NCBI GenBank assembly: GCA_905182985.1
Contig: CAJJDN010000051.1
Span: forward strand, 124,001-188,000
DNA from: Paramecium sonneborni
Taxonomy: Eukaryota; Ciliophora; Oligohymenophorea; Peniculida; Parameciidae
DNA length: 64,000 nucleotides
Reading direction: 5' to 3'
Shown here: positions 26,336 through 39,100 of the stretch, one piece after another
Layout of the letters: every line of letters begins with the position of its first letter
How positions within the stretch are numbered: the stretch's first letter is position 1
The notes under the pieces: model-generated
Databases searched by the model: none
The model's input: the letters and a program-made list of their open reading frames with translations, nothing else
What the model was told of the DNA's origin: nothing
Translations under genes and position numbers: made by a program

Positions 26336-27688
26336 TCATGGCTTTGATTACTATTTTATTTATCTCAATCTTATATATAATTTATTTAATATTTTATAAT
26401 TAATTTAGTAGCAATTTAAATTTTGATCTAGTTTAGGTGAACAGAATCTAATATATTATGGACTAATAATGTAAATAATGAAAAAAAGGAATTTTAATTA
26501 TAGAGACAAATGATTTAATTTTTAAAAGAGATATTAATTATTTATAAACTAGTACTTTTGTGATTTTAATTATTATTAAAATATATAATAAAAACAAAAA
26601 ATAAAATTTTATTATTAAAATCTTTCTTATTTATATAATTAATACCTGATATAATCTATTTATTTATTGATGACTTAAAAAAGATCAACTTTTGACCCTT
26701 TATAGAGCATTAGAAAATAATTATATTATTTTAGATCAATCTATATGATATCTGTAGAATTTTCAAAAATTTTATAATTATTCAATATATAATTACTATC
26801 TTAATTGATTATTTGCTAACCTATCAAATTATAAAACCTGTGGCTTTTTAAAACTTCATAATATATAAATATAATTTTTTTGATAAAAGTAATGGAAATT
26901 TCAGATAAGAATAAAGCTCTTTAAAATTTATTATCAAAATAACTATATTCTGTTCCATAAGAAATATGTAATAGATTCATTCTGATCAGATATAAAATAA
27001 AACAGACATACTGAATTATCTTATAGCCACAATATATTTTTTTAAATTCTAACGCATTAAAACTCTAAAAGAAATAATAATAATAACATAAAATTCTTCT
27101 TTGCTCAATTTTAATACTTCTTCAACAAGTTCTAGAAATAAAAATTTTTTGTTTCATTTCAATAAAATCTACAAAGCTTTAGATTCTTTATTCATTTTGG
27201 ATTTTAAAGTTATTCTGATTAAATTTGAATGGTATTAGTTACTAAACTATCACTAAATTCTCTTTCAAAAATTCTATCCAATTAATTATTTAATTTACAA
27301 TTTTATTATTGATAATTAACTTTTAAAATAAATTTCTTGTTAAAGATACAAACATTAACATTGTCTAAAAATTTAAATTTCTCTCTTTTCAACAACTAAT
27401 ATCAATTAATCCATTGTTTATTATTTAAATGGATTGCTCTGTATAATTATTCATATAAAGACATCCTAAAGACGATAGATTAGTTTTAATAGTTTATTCC
27501 TATCCTTTTATTATATCAGTAGCCATTAGATAATCAATACAACCATAGTTAAAGATATATTTCAAGGTGTTTTTCATGTCTTTCAAAATCCAAAATCCTC
27601 ACATTTTTTGACTATTATATAACATTTTTACCTTTAACCCTTAATGACGACTTCTAAAGTTTGACTTTTACAAAATTCATTAACACTA
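26336..27688 (-). pseudogene. Assembly copy of the decayed kinase, 3' part
   Basis: Same sequence as 28014-29366. Between about 26336 and 27130 the minus frame is free of TGA for some 260 codons, which is long for chance. It may be a separate small gene (a Met at about 26992 opens MNLLHISYGTEYSYF) rather than kinase C-terminus. Confidence 0.4.
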
Positions 27689-27689
27689 N

Positions 27690-29366
27690 TTAATAATAAA
27701 GTAATTTACGTCTATTGAAATTTAGTGAAATATCAAAAAATTAATATTTTTAAATAATATGACAGAAGAATTGAATTCAAGTTTAGATTCATTGGAATTA
27801 GAAATTTATCATCGACCTAATCCAAAAATTCAATCGATTATAAACTATCTAAGGAAAATTGAATTAAAATTTTGCACTGATCCTCGAAAGAAATAAGACG
27901 AGTATAAATCAAGTAACTTCACTACTCCAAATGAAGATTTTAACATTAAACAAAATAAATTCTTTTTAAGAAAAAAAATAAATAAAAAAATAGATTGTCC
28001 TGTTATTTGAACATCATGGCTTTGATTACTATTTTATTTATCTCAATCTTATATATAATTTATTTAATATTTTATAATTAATTTAGTAGCAATTTAAATT
28101 TTGATCTAGTTTAGGTGAACAGAATCTAATATATTATGGACTAATAATGTAAATAATGAAAAAAAGGAATTTTAATTATAGAGACAAATGATTTAATTTT
28201 TAAAAGAGATATTAATTATTTATAAACTAGTACTTTTGTGATTTTAATTATTATTAAAATATATAATAAAAACAAAAAATAAAATTTTATTATTAAAATC
28301 TTTCTTATTTATATAATTAATACCTGATATAATCTATTTATTTATTGATGACTTAAAAAAGATCAACTTTTGACCCTTTATAGAGCATTAGAAAATAATT
28401 ATATTATTTTAGATCAATCTATATGATATCTGTAGAATTTTCAAAAATTTTATAATTATTCAATATATAATTACTATCTTAATTGATTATTTGCTAACCT
28501 ATCAAATTATAAAACCTGTGGCTTTTTAAAACTTCATAATATATAAATATAATTTTTTTGATAAAAGTAATGGAAATTTCAGATAAGAATAAAGCTCTTT
28601 AAAATTTATTATCAAAATAACTATATTCTGTTCCATAAGAAATATGTAATAGATTCATTCTGATCAGATATAAAATAAAACAGACATACTGAATTATCTT
28701 ATAGCCACAATATATTTTTTTAAATTCTAACGCATTAAAACTCTAAAAGAAATAATAATAATAACATAAAATTCTTCTTTGCTCAATTTTAATACTTCTT
28801 CAACAAGTTCTAGAAATAAAAATTTTTTGTTTCATTTCAATAAAATCTACAAAGCTTTAGATTCTTTATTCATTTTGGATTTTAAAGTTATTCTGATTAA
28901 ATTTGAATGGTATTAGTTACTAAACTATCACTAAATTCTCTTTCAAAAATTCTATCCAATTAATTATTTAATTTACAATTTTATTATTGATAATTAACTT
29001 TTAAAATAAATTTCTTGTTAAAGATACAAACATTAACATTGTCTAAAAATTTAAATTTCTCTCTTTTCAACAACTAATATCAATTAATCCATTGTTTATT
29101 ATTTAAATGGATTGCTCTGTATAATTATTCATATAAAGACATCCTAAAGACGATAGATTAGTTTTAATAGTTTATTCCTATCCTTTTATTATATCAGTAG
29201 CCATTAGATAATCAATACAACCATAGTTAAAGATATATTTCAAGGTGTTTTTCATGTCTTTCAAAATCCAAAATCCTCACATTTTTTGACTATTATATAA
29301 CATTTTTACCTTTAACCCTTAATGACGACTTCTAAAGTTTGACTTTTACAAAATTCATTAACACTA
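27690..29366. repeat. Duplicated segment 2, second copy (1,677 bp)
   Basis: Second copy of 26012-27688. Its last 340 bases (29027-29366) are also the start of duplicated segment 3, so the two artefacts overlap. Confidence 0.9.
27759..28010 (+). CDS. Assembly copy of the small orphan protein
   Basis: Identical to 26081-26332 inside duplicated segment 2. Probably the same gene counted twice. Confidence 0.4.
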
Positions 29367-29590
29367 TAGAAATTATGAGAAAACTTAAGCATTTCTATAA
29401 ATTTTTCAATATATGGATTATTAATCTTCGCCAAAGTTTGGATTTCATTCATTGTGAATTCCTCAGATATTACATCTTCTTTAAAATTTTCTATATAGAA
29501 GAGTTTCAATCAAACAAAACTATTATATATGATGATCACCACTATATTGCAAAATCTAAAGATTTTAAGAAGGGAATCATTCACAACAAC
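28014..29590 (-). pseudogene. Decayed protein kinase
   Basis: Read from the right. An N-lobe remains, with EEFTMNEIQTLAKINNPYIE and NFYSVNEFCKSQTLE, joined through a probable 30-nt intron near 29470-29499. The catalytic loop is missing: only about 70 nt separate EFC...VIKG from KKCEDFGF, which ends at TGA. The next part, IDYLMATDIIKGQE (for YMAPEI) and SSLGCLYMNNY (for WSLGCilY), lies in a different frame and stops at TGA. Beyond that two further open stretches reach TGA 28014; their link to the kinase is uncertain. The lost loop and frameshifts make it a pseudogene. Confidence 0.65.
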
Positions 29591-30284
29591 TTTTAAACTC
29601 ATAATTTTTATATATTTAATATCAATTCTATCAAACAACCTGAACTTCTAATTAAAATTGATCCAACAAATAAACTTATGATTGACCATCCTAAAATATC
29701 TCTAGTTTTCTCTTCTAAGTAAGTTATACTTATATAATCTAGCAATATTATTGCTGTTATCAACATTAAACAGAGTGTCATAAAAATCTCACTCCATAAC
29801 ATTAACAAATTTATTATTCTTATTTTGAATGGGAATTTTGTAGCTAGCAAAGTAACAGTTATTATTTATGTTATAACTAAAATGGTTATACATATATTTT
29901 GTTAATTGTTTAATAAAATTATACAACTTGTAAACACTAATTTCTTTGTTTCTTAAAATAGATTAAAGTTTCTTTTAAAAAAAGCTTTTGTTTATAATCC
30001 ATTTAATTAACCTAATACTTAAGAATAATTCAATAAAAAACTATCATTAATATAAATCTTACAAATATTCAAAAAAATAAAATGTTAAGATTGCATAACT
30101 AAATGAGACAAATGTTGTATTTACGATTTCTATTGTATTTTATGTTTCAAGATATTCAATCTCTATAAAACCATATAATAAAAACGGTAATGCACATATT
30201 GAAGTTGTTCTGAGCAATAGTTAAGGAACATGTAATTTTGGTTTAATGAAATTAATAATTAAAATTAGTATAATAGATGAAACA
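29027..30284. repeat. Duplicated segment 3, first copy (1,258 bp)
   Basis: Matches 30286-31543 at a constant offset of 1,259, with a single N at 30285 between the copies. Contains the kinase N-lobe relic and the 3' half of the membrane-protein gene. Confidence 0.9.
29599..30284 (-). pseudogene. Truncated assembly copy of the multi-pass membrane protein
   Basis: Same sequence as 30858-31543, cut at the N at 30285. Probably not a separate gene. Confidence 0.6.
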
Positions 30285-30285
30285 N

Positions 30286-31543
30286 CAAACATTAACATTG
30301 TCTAAAAATTTAAATTTCTCTCTTTTCAACAACTAATATCAATTAATCCATTGTTTATTATTTAAATGGATTGCTCTGTATAATTATTCATATAAAGACA
30401 TCCTAAAGACGATAGATTAGTTTTAATAGTTTATTCCTATCCTTTTATTATATCAGTAGCCATTAGATAATCAATACAACCATAGTTAAAGATATATTTC
30501 AAGGTGTTTTTCATGTCTTTCAAAATCCAAAATCCTCACATTTTTTGACTATTATATAACATTTTTACCTTTAACCCTTAATGACGACTTCTAAAGTTTG
30601 ACTTTTACAAAATTCATTAACACTATAGAAATTATGAGAAAACTTAAGCATTTCTATAAATTTTTCAATATATGGATTATTAATCTTCGCCAAAGTTTGG
30701 ATTTCATTCATTGTGAATTCCTCAGATATTACATCTTCTTTAAAATTTTCTATATAGAAGAGTTTCAATCAAACAAAACTATTATATATGATGATCACCA
30801 CTATATTGCAAAATCTAAAGATTTTAAGAAGGGAATCATTCACAACAACTTTTAAACTCATAATTTTTATATATTTAATATCAATTCTATCAAACAACCT
30901 GAACTTCTAATTAAAATTGATCCAACAAATAAACTTATGATTGACCATCCTAAAATATCTCTAGTTTTCTCTTCTAAGTAAGTTATACTTATATAATCTA
31001 GCAATATTATTGCTGTTATCAACATTAAACAGAGTGTCATAAAAATCTCACTCCATAACATTAACAAATTTATTATTCTTATTTTGAATGGGAATTTTGT
31101 AGCTAGCAAAGTAACAGTTATTATTTATGTTATAACTAAAATGGTTATACATATATTTTGTTAATTGTTTAATAAAATTATACAACTTGTAAACACTAAT
31201 TTCTTTGTTTCTTAAAATAGATTAAAGTTTCTTTTAAAAAAAGCTTTTGTTTATAATCCATTTAATTAACCTAATACTTAAGAATAATTCAATAAAAAAC
31301 TATCATTAATATAAATCTTACAAATATTCAAAAAAATAAAATGTTAAGATTGCATAACTAAATGAGACAAATGTTGTATTTACGATTTCTATTGTATTTT
31401 ATGTTTCAAGATATTCAATCTCTATAAAACCATATAATAAAAACGGTAATGCACATATTGAAGTTGTTCTGAGCAATAGTTAAGGAACATGTAATTTTGG
31501 TTTAATGAAATTAATAATTAAAATTAGTATAATAGATGAAACA
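30286..31543. repeat. Duplicated segment 3, second copy (1,258 bp)
   Basis: Second copy of 29027-30284. It runs on at 31543 into the unique 5' half of the membrane-protein gene, so this copy holds the complete gene. Confidence 0.9.
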
Positions 31544-32259
31544 TAAAATATCCACAAGATGAATGTCTAATTTATATAATTGAAACCAGTCATATAGTTA
31601 TTAAATATTGTGATCATCTCAAAATTAAAATTAAAATAGCGCAAATATTATGTTACATCCTTCATTTATATGGTTAATTATGTGTTAAAATAGTAGAATA
31701 AACCGCAGATCTACAAATTTTCTAATAACTACCAGAACATAAAAATGTTATATGAAATATTTAAGTGCTCATTTTTTAATTTATAGATTATATTAGCGAG
31801 TAATGATAAGAATGATAGAAAAAATAAGCTATAAATAGAGATTGCTAGTCCATATATTGTATTTTATTAAAAATCACTATAAAAGACATATGGACCTAAC
31901 AAAATATTTATAGTTTATTAATTTTTATTCAAATACTCTTTAGAATTCAAATCAATTATCTAATAAGGTGCTAAAAATCTAATTATGCAATTTGCATAAT
32001 AGAATTAGTTTGCAAAATTTAGATTAATGTAATATGTTTTATTATCCTGTGAATAAATATTGTAAGTATAATTATTTTGTTAAGGAAAGTATATTGCTGT
32101 AATTTATTCCATTTAGTTAGAAGTAACATTTATATATTTTGAAAATGTCAATATAATCTATGACTAATTTTAACTCACTTCATATTCCAATTTTAAAGTA
32201 TTAGATTGTGCTAAAATTATAATTCGAAACAGAATGTAAATTCTTAAATAATGAAGCAT
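30858..32259 (-). CDS. Multi-pass membrane protein with signal peptide
   Basis: From ATG 32259, one 22-nt intron (near 31330) gives 459 residues. The N-terminus looks like a signal peptide (MLHYLRIYILFRIIILAQ). About 170 polar residues with Asn/Thr/Tyr follow, probably outside the cell. Then come several hydrophobic helices: IYGLAISIYSLFFLSFLSLL, WIFYVSSIILILII, SICALPFLLYGFIEIEYLE, LVFTSCIILL, TILVITQIITVTLL, LMLWSEIFMTLCLMLITAII, WSIISLFVGSILI. An extracellular N-terminal domain followed by 7-8 helices is a common plan in large ciliate membrane-protein families. No ligand or function can be inferred. Confidence 0.7.
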
Positions 32260-32323
32260 TTTAAAAATTAAATAATAAACCACTTAATAGTATACATCAT
32301 GACGATTTTCAATCGTATTTAAA

Positions 32324-32723
32324 TCAATTATTAATTTCATAAGAACTATCCTACCATTTACTCAACATTATCGATCGACTCAATTCTTCTCTATTTTTCA
32401 AACCAAAATACCAATAAATTAAAATTCCAATTACAAATATTACAAATAAGACCATAAAAATACCTACTGTGATTTTAAAATTGCTATCAATTCCTATGAA
32501 ACCTAAATTATATAATTTCTCATAAAATACATAGGGCCCACAATAATATAATTAAAAGATATGTGACACAAATAATGCCAATTAATCCAATCCACTCTTA
32601 ACAACTAGCTTTTGTATTTTGTTTTTTTTTAAAATTTTATCCCTCTAAACTAGCTGCATATCTCTTCGGTTTACAATCTTCTTATATATTTTCATTGTCC
32701 TCTAAAATCGTTCTTTGATACAT
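32324..32723 (-). CDS. Small two-pass membrane protein
   Basis: One 28-nt intron (near 32495-32522) gives 123 residues. The first 50 are polar and basic (CKPKRYAASLEG). Helix one is WIGLIGIICVTYLLIILLWAL, helix two is VGIFMVLFVIFVIGILIYWY, then a short charged tail. Not recognised. It starts 444 bp upstream of the dynein gene on the opposite strand, so the two are divergent. Confidence 0.6.
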
Positions 32724-32754
32724 AATAAATATAGATAAATATTTTAATATATTA

Positions 32755-32889
32755 TCATTTTTTAATATTATGATTATTCTATAGTTAAATTTGCTGCATT
32801 TTTGTAGTTGTTTTTTATAATTGGATTTAGCTTTCTTATAGATTTTAATTAAATTTGTCTACTTCATCATCTGAATCGTACATCAACAT
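32755..32889 (-). CDS. Possible micro-protein
   Basis: A 44-codon frame (SDDEVDKFNQNLQ, ESQIQLQKTTTKMQQ) between the two-pass membrane gene and the dynein gene. The composition looks coiled-coil and not like random AT-rich DNA, but the length is short. It may instead be an upstream exon of the membrane protein, though no fitting intron was found. Confidence 0.2.
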
Positions 32890-33167
32890 CAAACATCCAC
32901 CACTAACTATAAATAAATATGTTACATTTCTTCATTATTATAATTAAAAACTGTTTATTTTTATTAAGACATTAATTATAATTATTAATGAGAAATTTAA
33001 ATAAATTCATAAATATTTAAAAAGAGAAATTATACTTATAATCTAATAAAAAGATATTACTATTTTAATGTTATTGTTTTTTGAAATTCTTAACAATAAT
33101 GAATGATAAATTAATGTTTATTTGAAATATAATTTTCCATATAATATAAATATTAATTAAAATAGGA
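32890..33167. promoter_or_regulatory. Probable promoter region of the dynein heavy chain
   Basis: AT-rich stretch directly before the dynein ATG, with no open frame. No specific motif is claimed. Confidence 0.4.
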
Positions 33168-36100
33168 ATGAGTCAAAAAAGAATGACTATTGCTCCAATA
33201 GTTAAAGCTTAATTACCTAAGATTAATTTCTCATAGGCTAAAAGAGAACAACTTTTAGTAGATGAACTATTACTAACTCAATAACATTTTCATGATTCCC
33301 GGTATGCAATCATTTAAATTTAGTGAGCTTGTCAATAATATTATTAATGAAAAAAACATGGATGCAGTAAATTAATCTTTTTAAGATTAATAAGTGAGTT
33401 ATTAAGCAATAAAATAGAAGCTTGAACCAACTAGAGAAATTTTTTAATAAAAGTAACTTTTTTAGAAATTAAATAAAGAATTATTACTAAACCATTTACT
33501 AGATAGGCAAGATCAAATTCAAGGAATAGAGGTTAGCATTCTATGATTATTACTATAAGAGAGGATTCAAATTTTTAATGGATGAATGATTTATACAAAA
33601 AAAATATTAAAACTAATTTACCGAAACCAGCTAGAAACCCTGTAAAAATATAAGAGAATTTTAGTCGTTTGTCAAATAGGAAAAATATGTCATTTCAAGA
33701 AAAAGTAAATGATGAAGAAATGAATTTTGAATTTCAAGGTCTAAATACCAATAAAACTTTAAAAAATTATTTAACTTGGGATGATCCCTAAACTCCAGAA
33801 GAGATTATACAATAATTTAAGAACGATAAATCTTATCATGCTAAATGTCCATTTTACGAAGGAAATGGATACCTTTGGACAGAAGTCTAAATTTTAGATT
33901 TTGATTAAATACAATAAAAGTATATTGTTAAGATCATGAAAAATGATTAAGTAAAAACTATAAGTAGATTATCTTTAATGTTAAAAACTGAAAATGAGAC
34001 TGAATTTAATTAAAGACTTTAATAATGTAGAATTTTATAAAAATAAGCTGAAGAAGAATTAAGATTTTTTAAATATGTCAATACTATACCTGATTAATTA
34101 GTGACTGCTATGCCTATTTAGACAAAAATAAATATTAAGAAGAAGTTAAAATTGAATAAATAATAGCATGTAGATTTTGAATAAATTGAGTTTGAATATA
34201 AATTATTTATGAAGAAATTCCTTACACTTTAAAGAATGAATTAAAGCGAATACATTAAAGATTTTATATAAAATAGAATAAAAATGAGAAATGTGAATGA
34301 TATTTTATAAAAGTATCCTAAGCTAAAGAATTTAAAAAAAGATTTTCAATAAGTGAAATAATAAATTTCTTTGTCTCCTATTTTAAATAACAAATAGATT
34401 CTTTAAACTTTTGTAAAAATTCAAACTATAAAAGTGTAATCTTTTGAATTATTACCTACAAGTTATGCGTATGGATAATTACCATTTATTTTATCCAATT
34501 TAGAAACATATAATTAATAAATGCATAATGTATTAAAATTAACAATGTTTAACAATTGGAGAAACTAAGTTATTCAAGATGTTTAAGATAGTTTAAGAAC
34601 ATAGTTTAATTTTTATTAAACTGATGATATAGGATATTAAAAATCCTAGTTATGTTTATTATTAAAAAGGATAGATTAATAATTCAGTTATCAAAATATG
34701 ATAAATTTGGTTGAAATGAATATATAGAAATGGGTTAATCATATAAAATCTTTTACAGAAGAATCTGAACAATTAAGTAAAGAATCCTTTATATAAATAA
34801 ATATTGCTATACAATAATTAATTCGTAAGAAAACAGTGTTACATAAATAATCAACATTTGGAGAAGAGAGATACTTAATTTTTGAACCAACTAGATAATA
34901 GATTATAGCTGCATTAGTAAATCCAATTTAATTAATAAAAGAAACTATTTAATAGGTTAATAAGGTAGAAAATGATATAATGCCTTTATTAGATTTAAGA
35001 TAAACATAATCTGTAGATATGGAGTTAATATATCATCAGTTCGATTCGGCAATAGAATAAATTGTATCGTTTATTGATATCTCTTTTAAAAAACCAAATT
35101 TAATTTTAGATTAATTTAACGAATTCTCTTATTTATATACAAAGAGTCAAAGTCATTTAATGAAACGATTATTTGGTGATTCAAAAGAAAAACCATCAAT
35201 AACATATATTGAACTTGATAAAATAAAGGAAAAATTGAATTATTATTTATAAACAATTTTTTAAATAGAACGAATTTGTATAGATGAAAAGAATTTTTCA
35301 TTTTTTTAAGTGAAAACAAAATAAGCAAAATAAACATTAATTTAAAAGTCTCAAGAAATTATTAGTGGAATTTTAAATAGATTAAGTGAAGTGTTAATTG
35401 ATAATATATAAAGAATAGGTAAATTATATTAAGATATGTGTGAAAAGATATTGGAAGAACCAAAAGAAGAACATGAAATGGTTTAATTAAAGAATTTTAT
35501 AGCAGAAACAGAAGTAAATTTAGCAAAATTAGCAAATGAAGTAAATATGTTATTTTAAACATTGGATCTATTACATTAATATTAATATTAATTTGATAGT
35601 AAAGAAATTGAAAATTTATGGTTATTAAAATAGTGGCCTTCAGAAATAAAAATAGCCTTAGTTGAAGGCCAAAGAAATGTAAATTTAAAAGAGACAAAAT
35701 TTACAGAGAAATTAGATTAAGAAAAGGAATAATTCATAAGAGAATTATTAATTTTGGAGAAATAAGTTGATGAAATTAAATTTTATGAAGATTATTCTTA
35801 AGTAAAGATTTATGCATAGAATGTAATGGGATTAAAAGAAAAAATAAATAATTATTAAGATAAGGTGAGATCATTTAATGATAGAGAGAATTTATTCAAA
35901 TAACCTTTAAGTGATTATGATGATTTGATTAAAATTAAATAAGATTTTGATCCATTTTATAAAATTTGGGATTTAGCAATAGAATTTGACATTGATAAGT
36001 AAGAATGGTATTAGGGCTTATTCATAAAGTTATAATACAGTTAGATTGAAAGAAAAGTGATTTAGTATTATTAGAAAGAAACATTGTTGCTGATAAAGTT

Positions 36101-39100
36101 TTTTTAGGATTAATCTAATGATAAGGCTTTGAGATTATTAAGTGACTTAAAGAAGGATTTAGATAAATTTAAAGAAGTGATGTGGTTGATAGAATTTTTG
36201 AATTGTGAAGCTATATAAAAGAAACCTAAAACATGGGATGAGATATATGCTACATGTGGTTTTGTTGGAGATGACATTACACTTACTTAATTATTAGAAC
36301 ATAATTTATTATAATTTAAAATTTAGATAGAAGATATATCTAAAAGAGCTACTTATTCATATGATATTGAGAAAAGACTTAATTCAGTTGTCGATAAATG
36401 TAAAGAAATTAAAATAGAATTCATTAGTAATTCTAATATAATGAAAATTGATGAAACATAAATATTATTAGATGAATAATTGAATCTTGTTTTATTATTG
36501 AAATAGAGTCCTTATGTTGTAATGGATAAGGCACAAGGTTTAGAGAGAAAGATTATTCTTATATAAGATACATTAGAAAATTGGAGATCTACTTAGAGAG
36601 GATATATTTATTTATAACCAATCTTTTAATCTGAAGATATAAGAAAAAAATTACCATAAGAAAAAAATAAATTTGATTATATAGATAGATTTTGGAAGTA
36701 AATAATTGATAACTTTTTGAAGGATCCTTTGGTATGGGAAAATATTGAAAACGAAAGATATAAATAAGAAAGCAAACATTGTAATGATTTATTAGATTAT
36801 ATTCTAAAAGGATTAAATGATTATTTAGAATAAAAAAGAAAGGTTTTTCCAAGATTCTTTTTTTTATCTGATGATGGACTATTAGAAATATTAGCATAAA
36901 CAAAAGCACCTTTACTTATTAATAAACATATTTAAAAATGTTATGAAGGTATAAATGAATTACAGTTTGATGAGAATAATGAAAATATTCTAAAAATCAT
37001 TTCTCCAGAAAAAGAAGTAATTAGTCTTTATAAATCATGTAATGTTATAGAAAATGAAAAACTTGGTAATGTTGAAAAATGGTTGTAAGAAACAGATTAG
37101 ATTATTATTGAAACAATGAAAATAACAATGAAAGAATGTTCATAAGATAATGATAAAAATTGGTATATGAAATGGCCATCATAATGTATTTAAACAATTA
37201 CACAAGTTAAATGGACTTAATCAATTGAGTAAGCTTTAATTTCTTAAATTTCTTTAGAAAACATATTATATCAAATAAAATAATAAATAAAAATATTAGT
37301 AAAATTTTTAGAGTAGAAAAATTTAAATATTTATTAAAGAATTTAAATAAGTTAAATAATTATACTTTTAGTACATAATCGAAGCTAAACAGAAAGATTA
37401 TGCAAAATTGAATATTTAAAAGAGTCTGATTTTAATTGGTTAATTAATTTGAGATTCTATGATGAAAAGATTTTAAGAGTTTCGTTATTGTCTTGCAATA
37501 TTTAATATGGTTTTGAATATTATGGTTTAACATAAAGATTAGTGATTACTCCATTAACTGACAGATGTTATAGAACTTTGATTATGGCATTTTAAAATCA
37601 TTATGGTGGTGCTCCTGAAGGACCAGCAGGAACTGGTAAAACAGAGACTGTTAAAGATTTAGCTAAATGTTTAGGAATTTAGTGTATAGTTTTTAATTGT
37701 TCAGAAGGCTTAAATGTTATATCAATGAGTAAATTCTTTAAAGGTTTAATTTGTTGTGGAGCATGGTGTTGTTTTGATGAATTTAATAGAATTGATTTAG
37801 AAGTCTTATCAGTTGTTGCTTAATAGATTATTATTATTTAATAAGGTATCAAAGAAAAAAAAAAATTATTATTTTTTGAAACTGATGAATATACTTTAAA
37901 TAAATCATGCTAAATAAATATAACTATGAATCCAGGATATATTGGTAGATATGAATTACCAGACAATCTTAAAATATTGTTCAGGCCTTGTGCAATGATC
38001 TAACCAGATTATTAATTGATTACTGAAATCTTTTTATATTCTATTGGATTCCAATAGGCTAATTTCTTATCAAATAAAATAATCGTTGCATTACAATTAT
38101 TCTAAGAATAATTATCTACCTAAGATCATTATGATTTTGGAATGAGATCATTAAAAACTGTTTTATAGACTATTTCTTAATTTGACAATGAAGATGAAGA
38201 GGCTAAATGTATTAAAGCTTTAATCAATGTGAATTTAGGAAAATTAATAAAATAAGATGTTTAACTATTTTTTTCTATTATATAAGATTTGTTTCCAAAT
38301 AGTAATATTGAATAAAATTATGATAATCAAAGTTTGAAAGATATTTGTTAAATTTTAAAACTTTAATCAAATGAAGTTTTCATTTAGAAATGCGTTTAAA
38401 TGGATTAATTAATGGAAGTAAGCCATGGAATAATGATTATTGGAGAAACTATGAGTGGAAAATCTTAATTAATAGATGTTTTAGCTCATAAACATAATTA
38501 TTAAATAAATAAGATTAATCCTAAAACATTATAAATTGACTAATTATTTGGGAAATTAGATAGAAATACAAAATAATTTTATGATGGAGTAATCCCAATA
38601 ATATTTAGATAATAAATTAATCAATTTATTGTGTTTGATGGACCTGTTGATACATAGTGGATTGAGAATTTGAATACAGTTTTGGATGATAATAAAAAAT
38701 TATGTTTAAGTTCTGGAGAAATAATTAGACTTTATGATAAAACATAAATTATTTTTGAAACTTCAGACTTATAATAAGCATCTCCTGCAACTGTTAGTAG
38801 ATGTGGAATGCTGTTTATGGAATAATTAGATTGGAAAATTATTTTAGATAATCAATATTTTAATGAAACTATGTAAAAGAAAGCTTTATGGCTATTTGAT
38901 TGTACATTAGGTTTTATTTAAGGTAAATTTTATATTCCATGCACAGAATCTTAATTAGTCTAATAAACTTTGAAAATGATGAGAACATTTAATTATAGGA
39001 ATGATGATTAATAATTAAACGTTTTATTATTTTGCATTTTATGGGTAATTGGTGGAATATGTGATGAAATTTAAAGAAAAATTATGAATTAAATGATTAT

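Larger units (their letters stand above)
26012..27688. repeat. Duplicated segment 2, first copy (1,677 bp)
   Basis: Matches 27690-29366 at a constant offset of 1,678; the copies are joined by a single N at 27689. Carries the small orphan gene and the 3' part of a kinase relic. Confidence 0.9.

Noticed and set aside
29312..29509. Short minus-strand frame opening with LKLFYIEN and its copy at 30571-30768, as separate genes
   Set aside because: It has no ATG and is the N-lobe of the decayed kinase, duplicated by the assembly overlap.
36589..36909. Minus-strand hydrophobic frames inside the dynein gene, also at 35116 and 35497
   Set aside because: They are antisense shadows of glutamine- and lysine-rich coding sequence; a clear dynein frame covers them.
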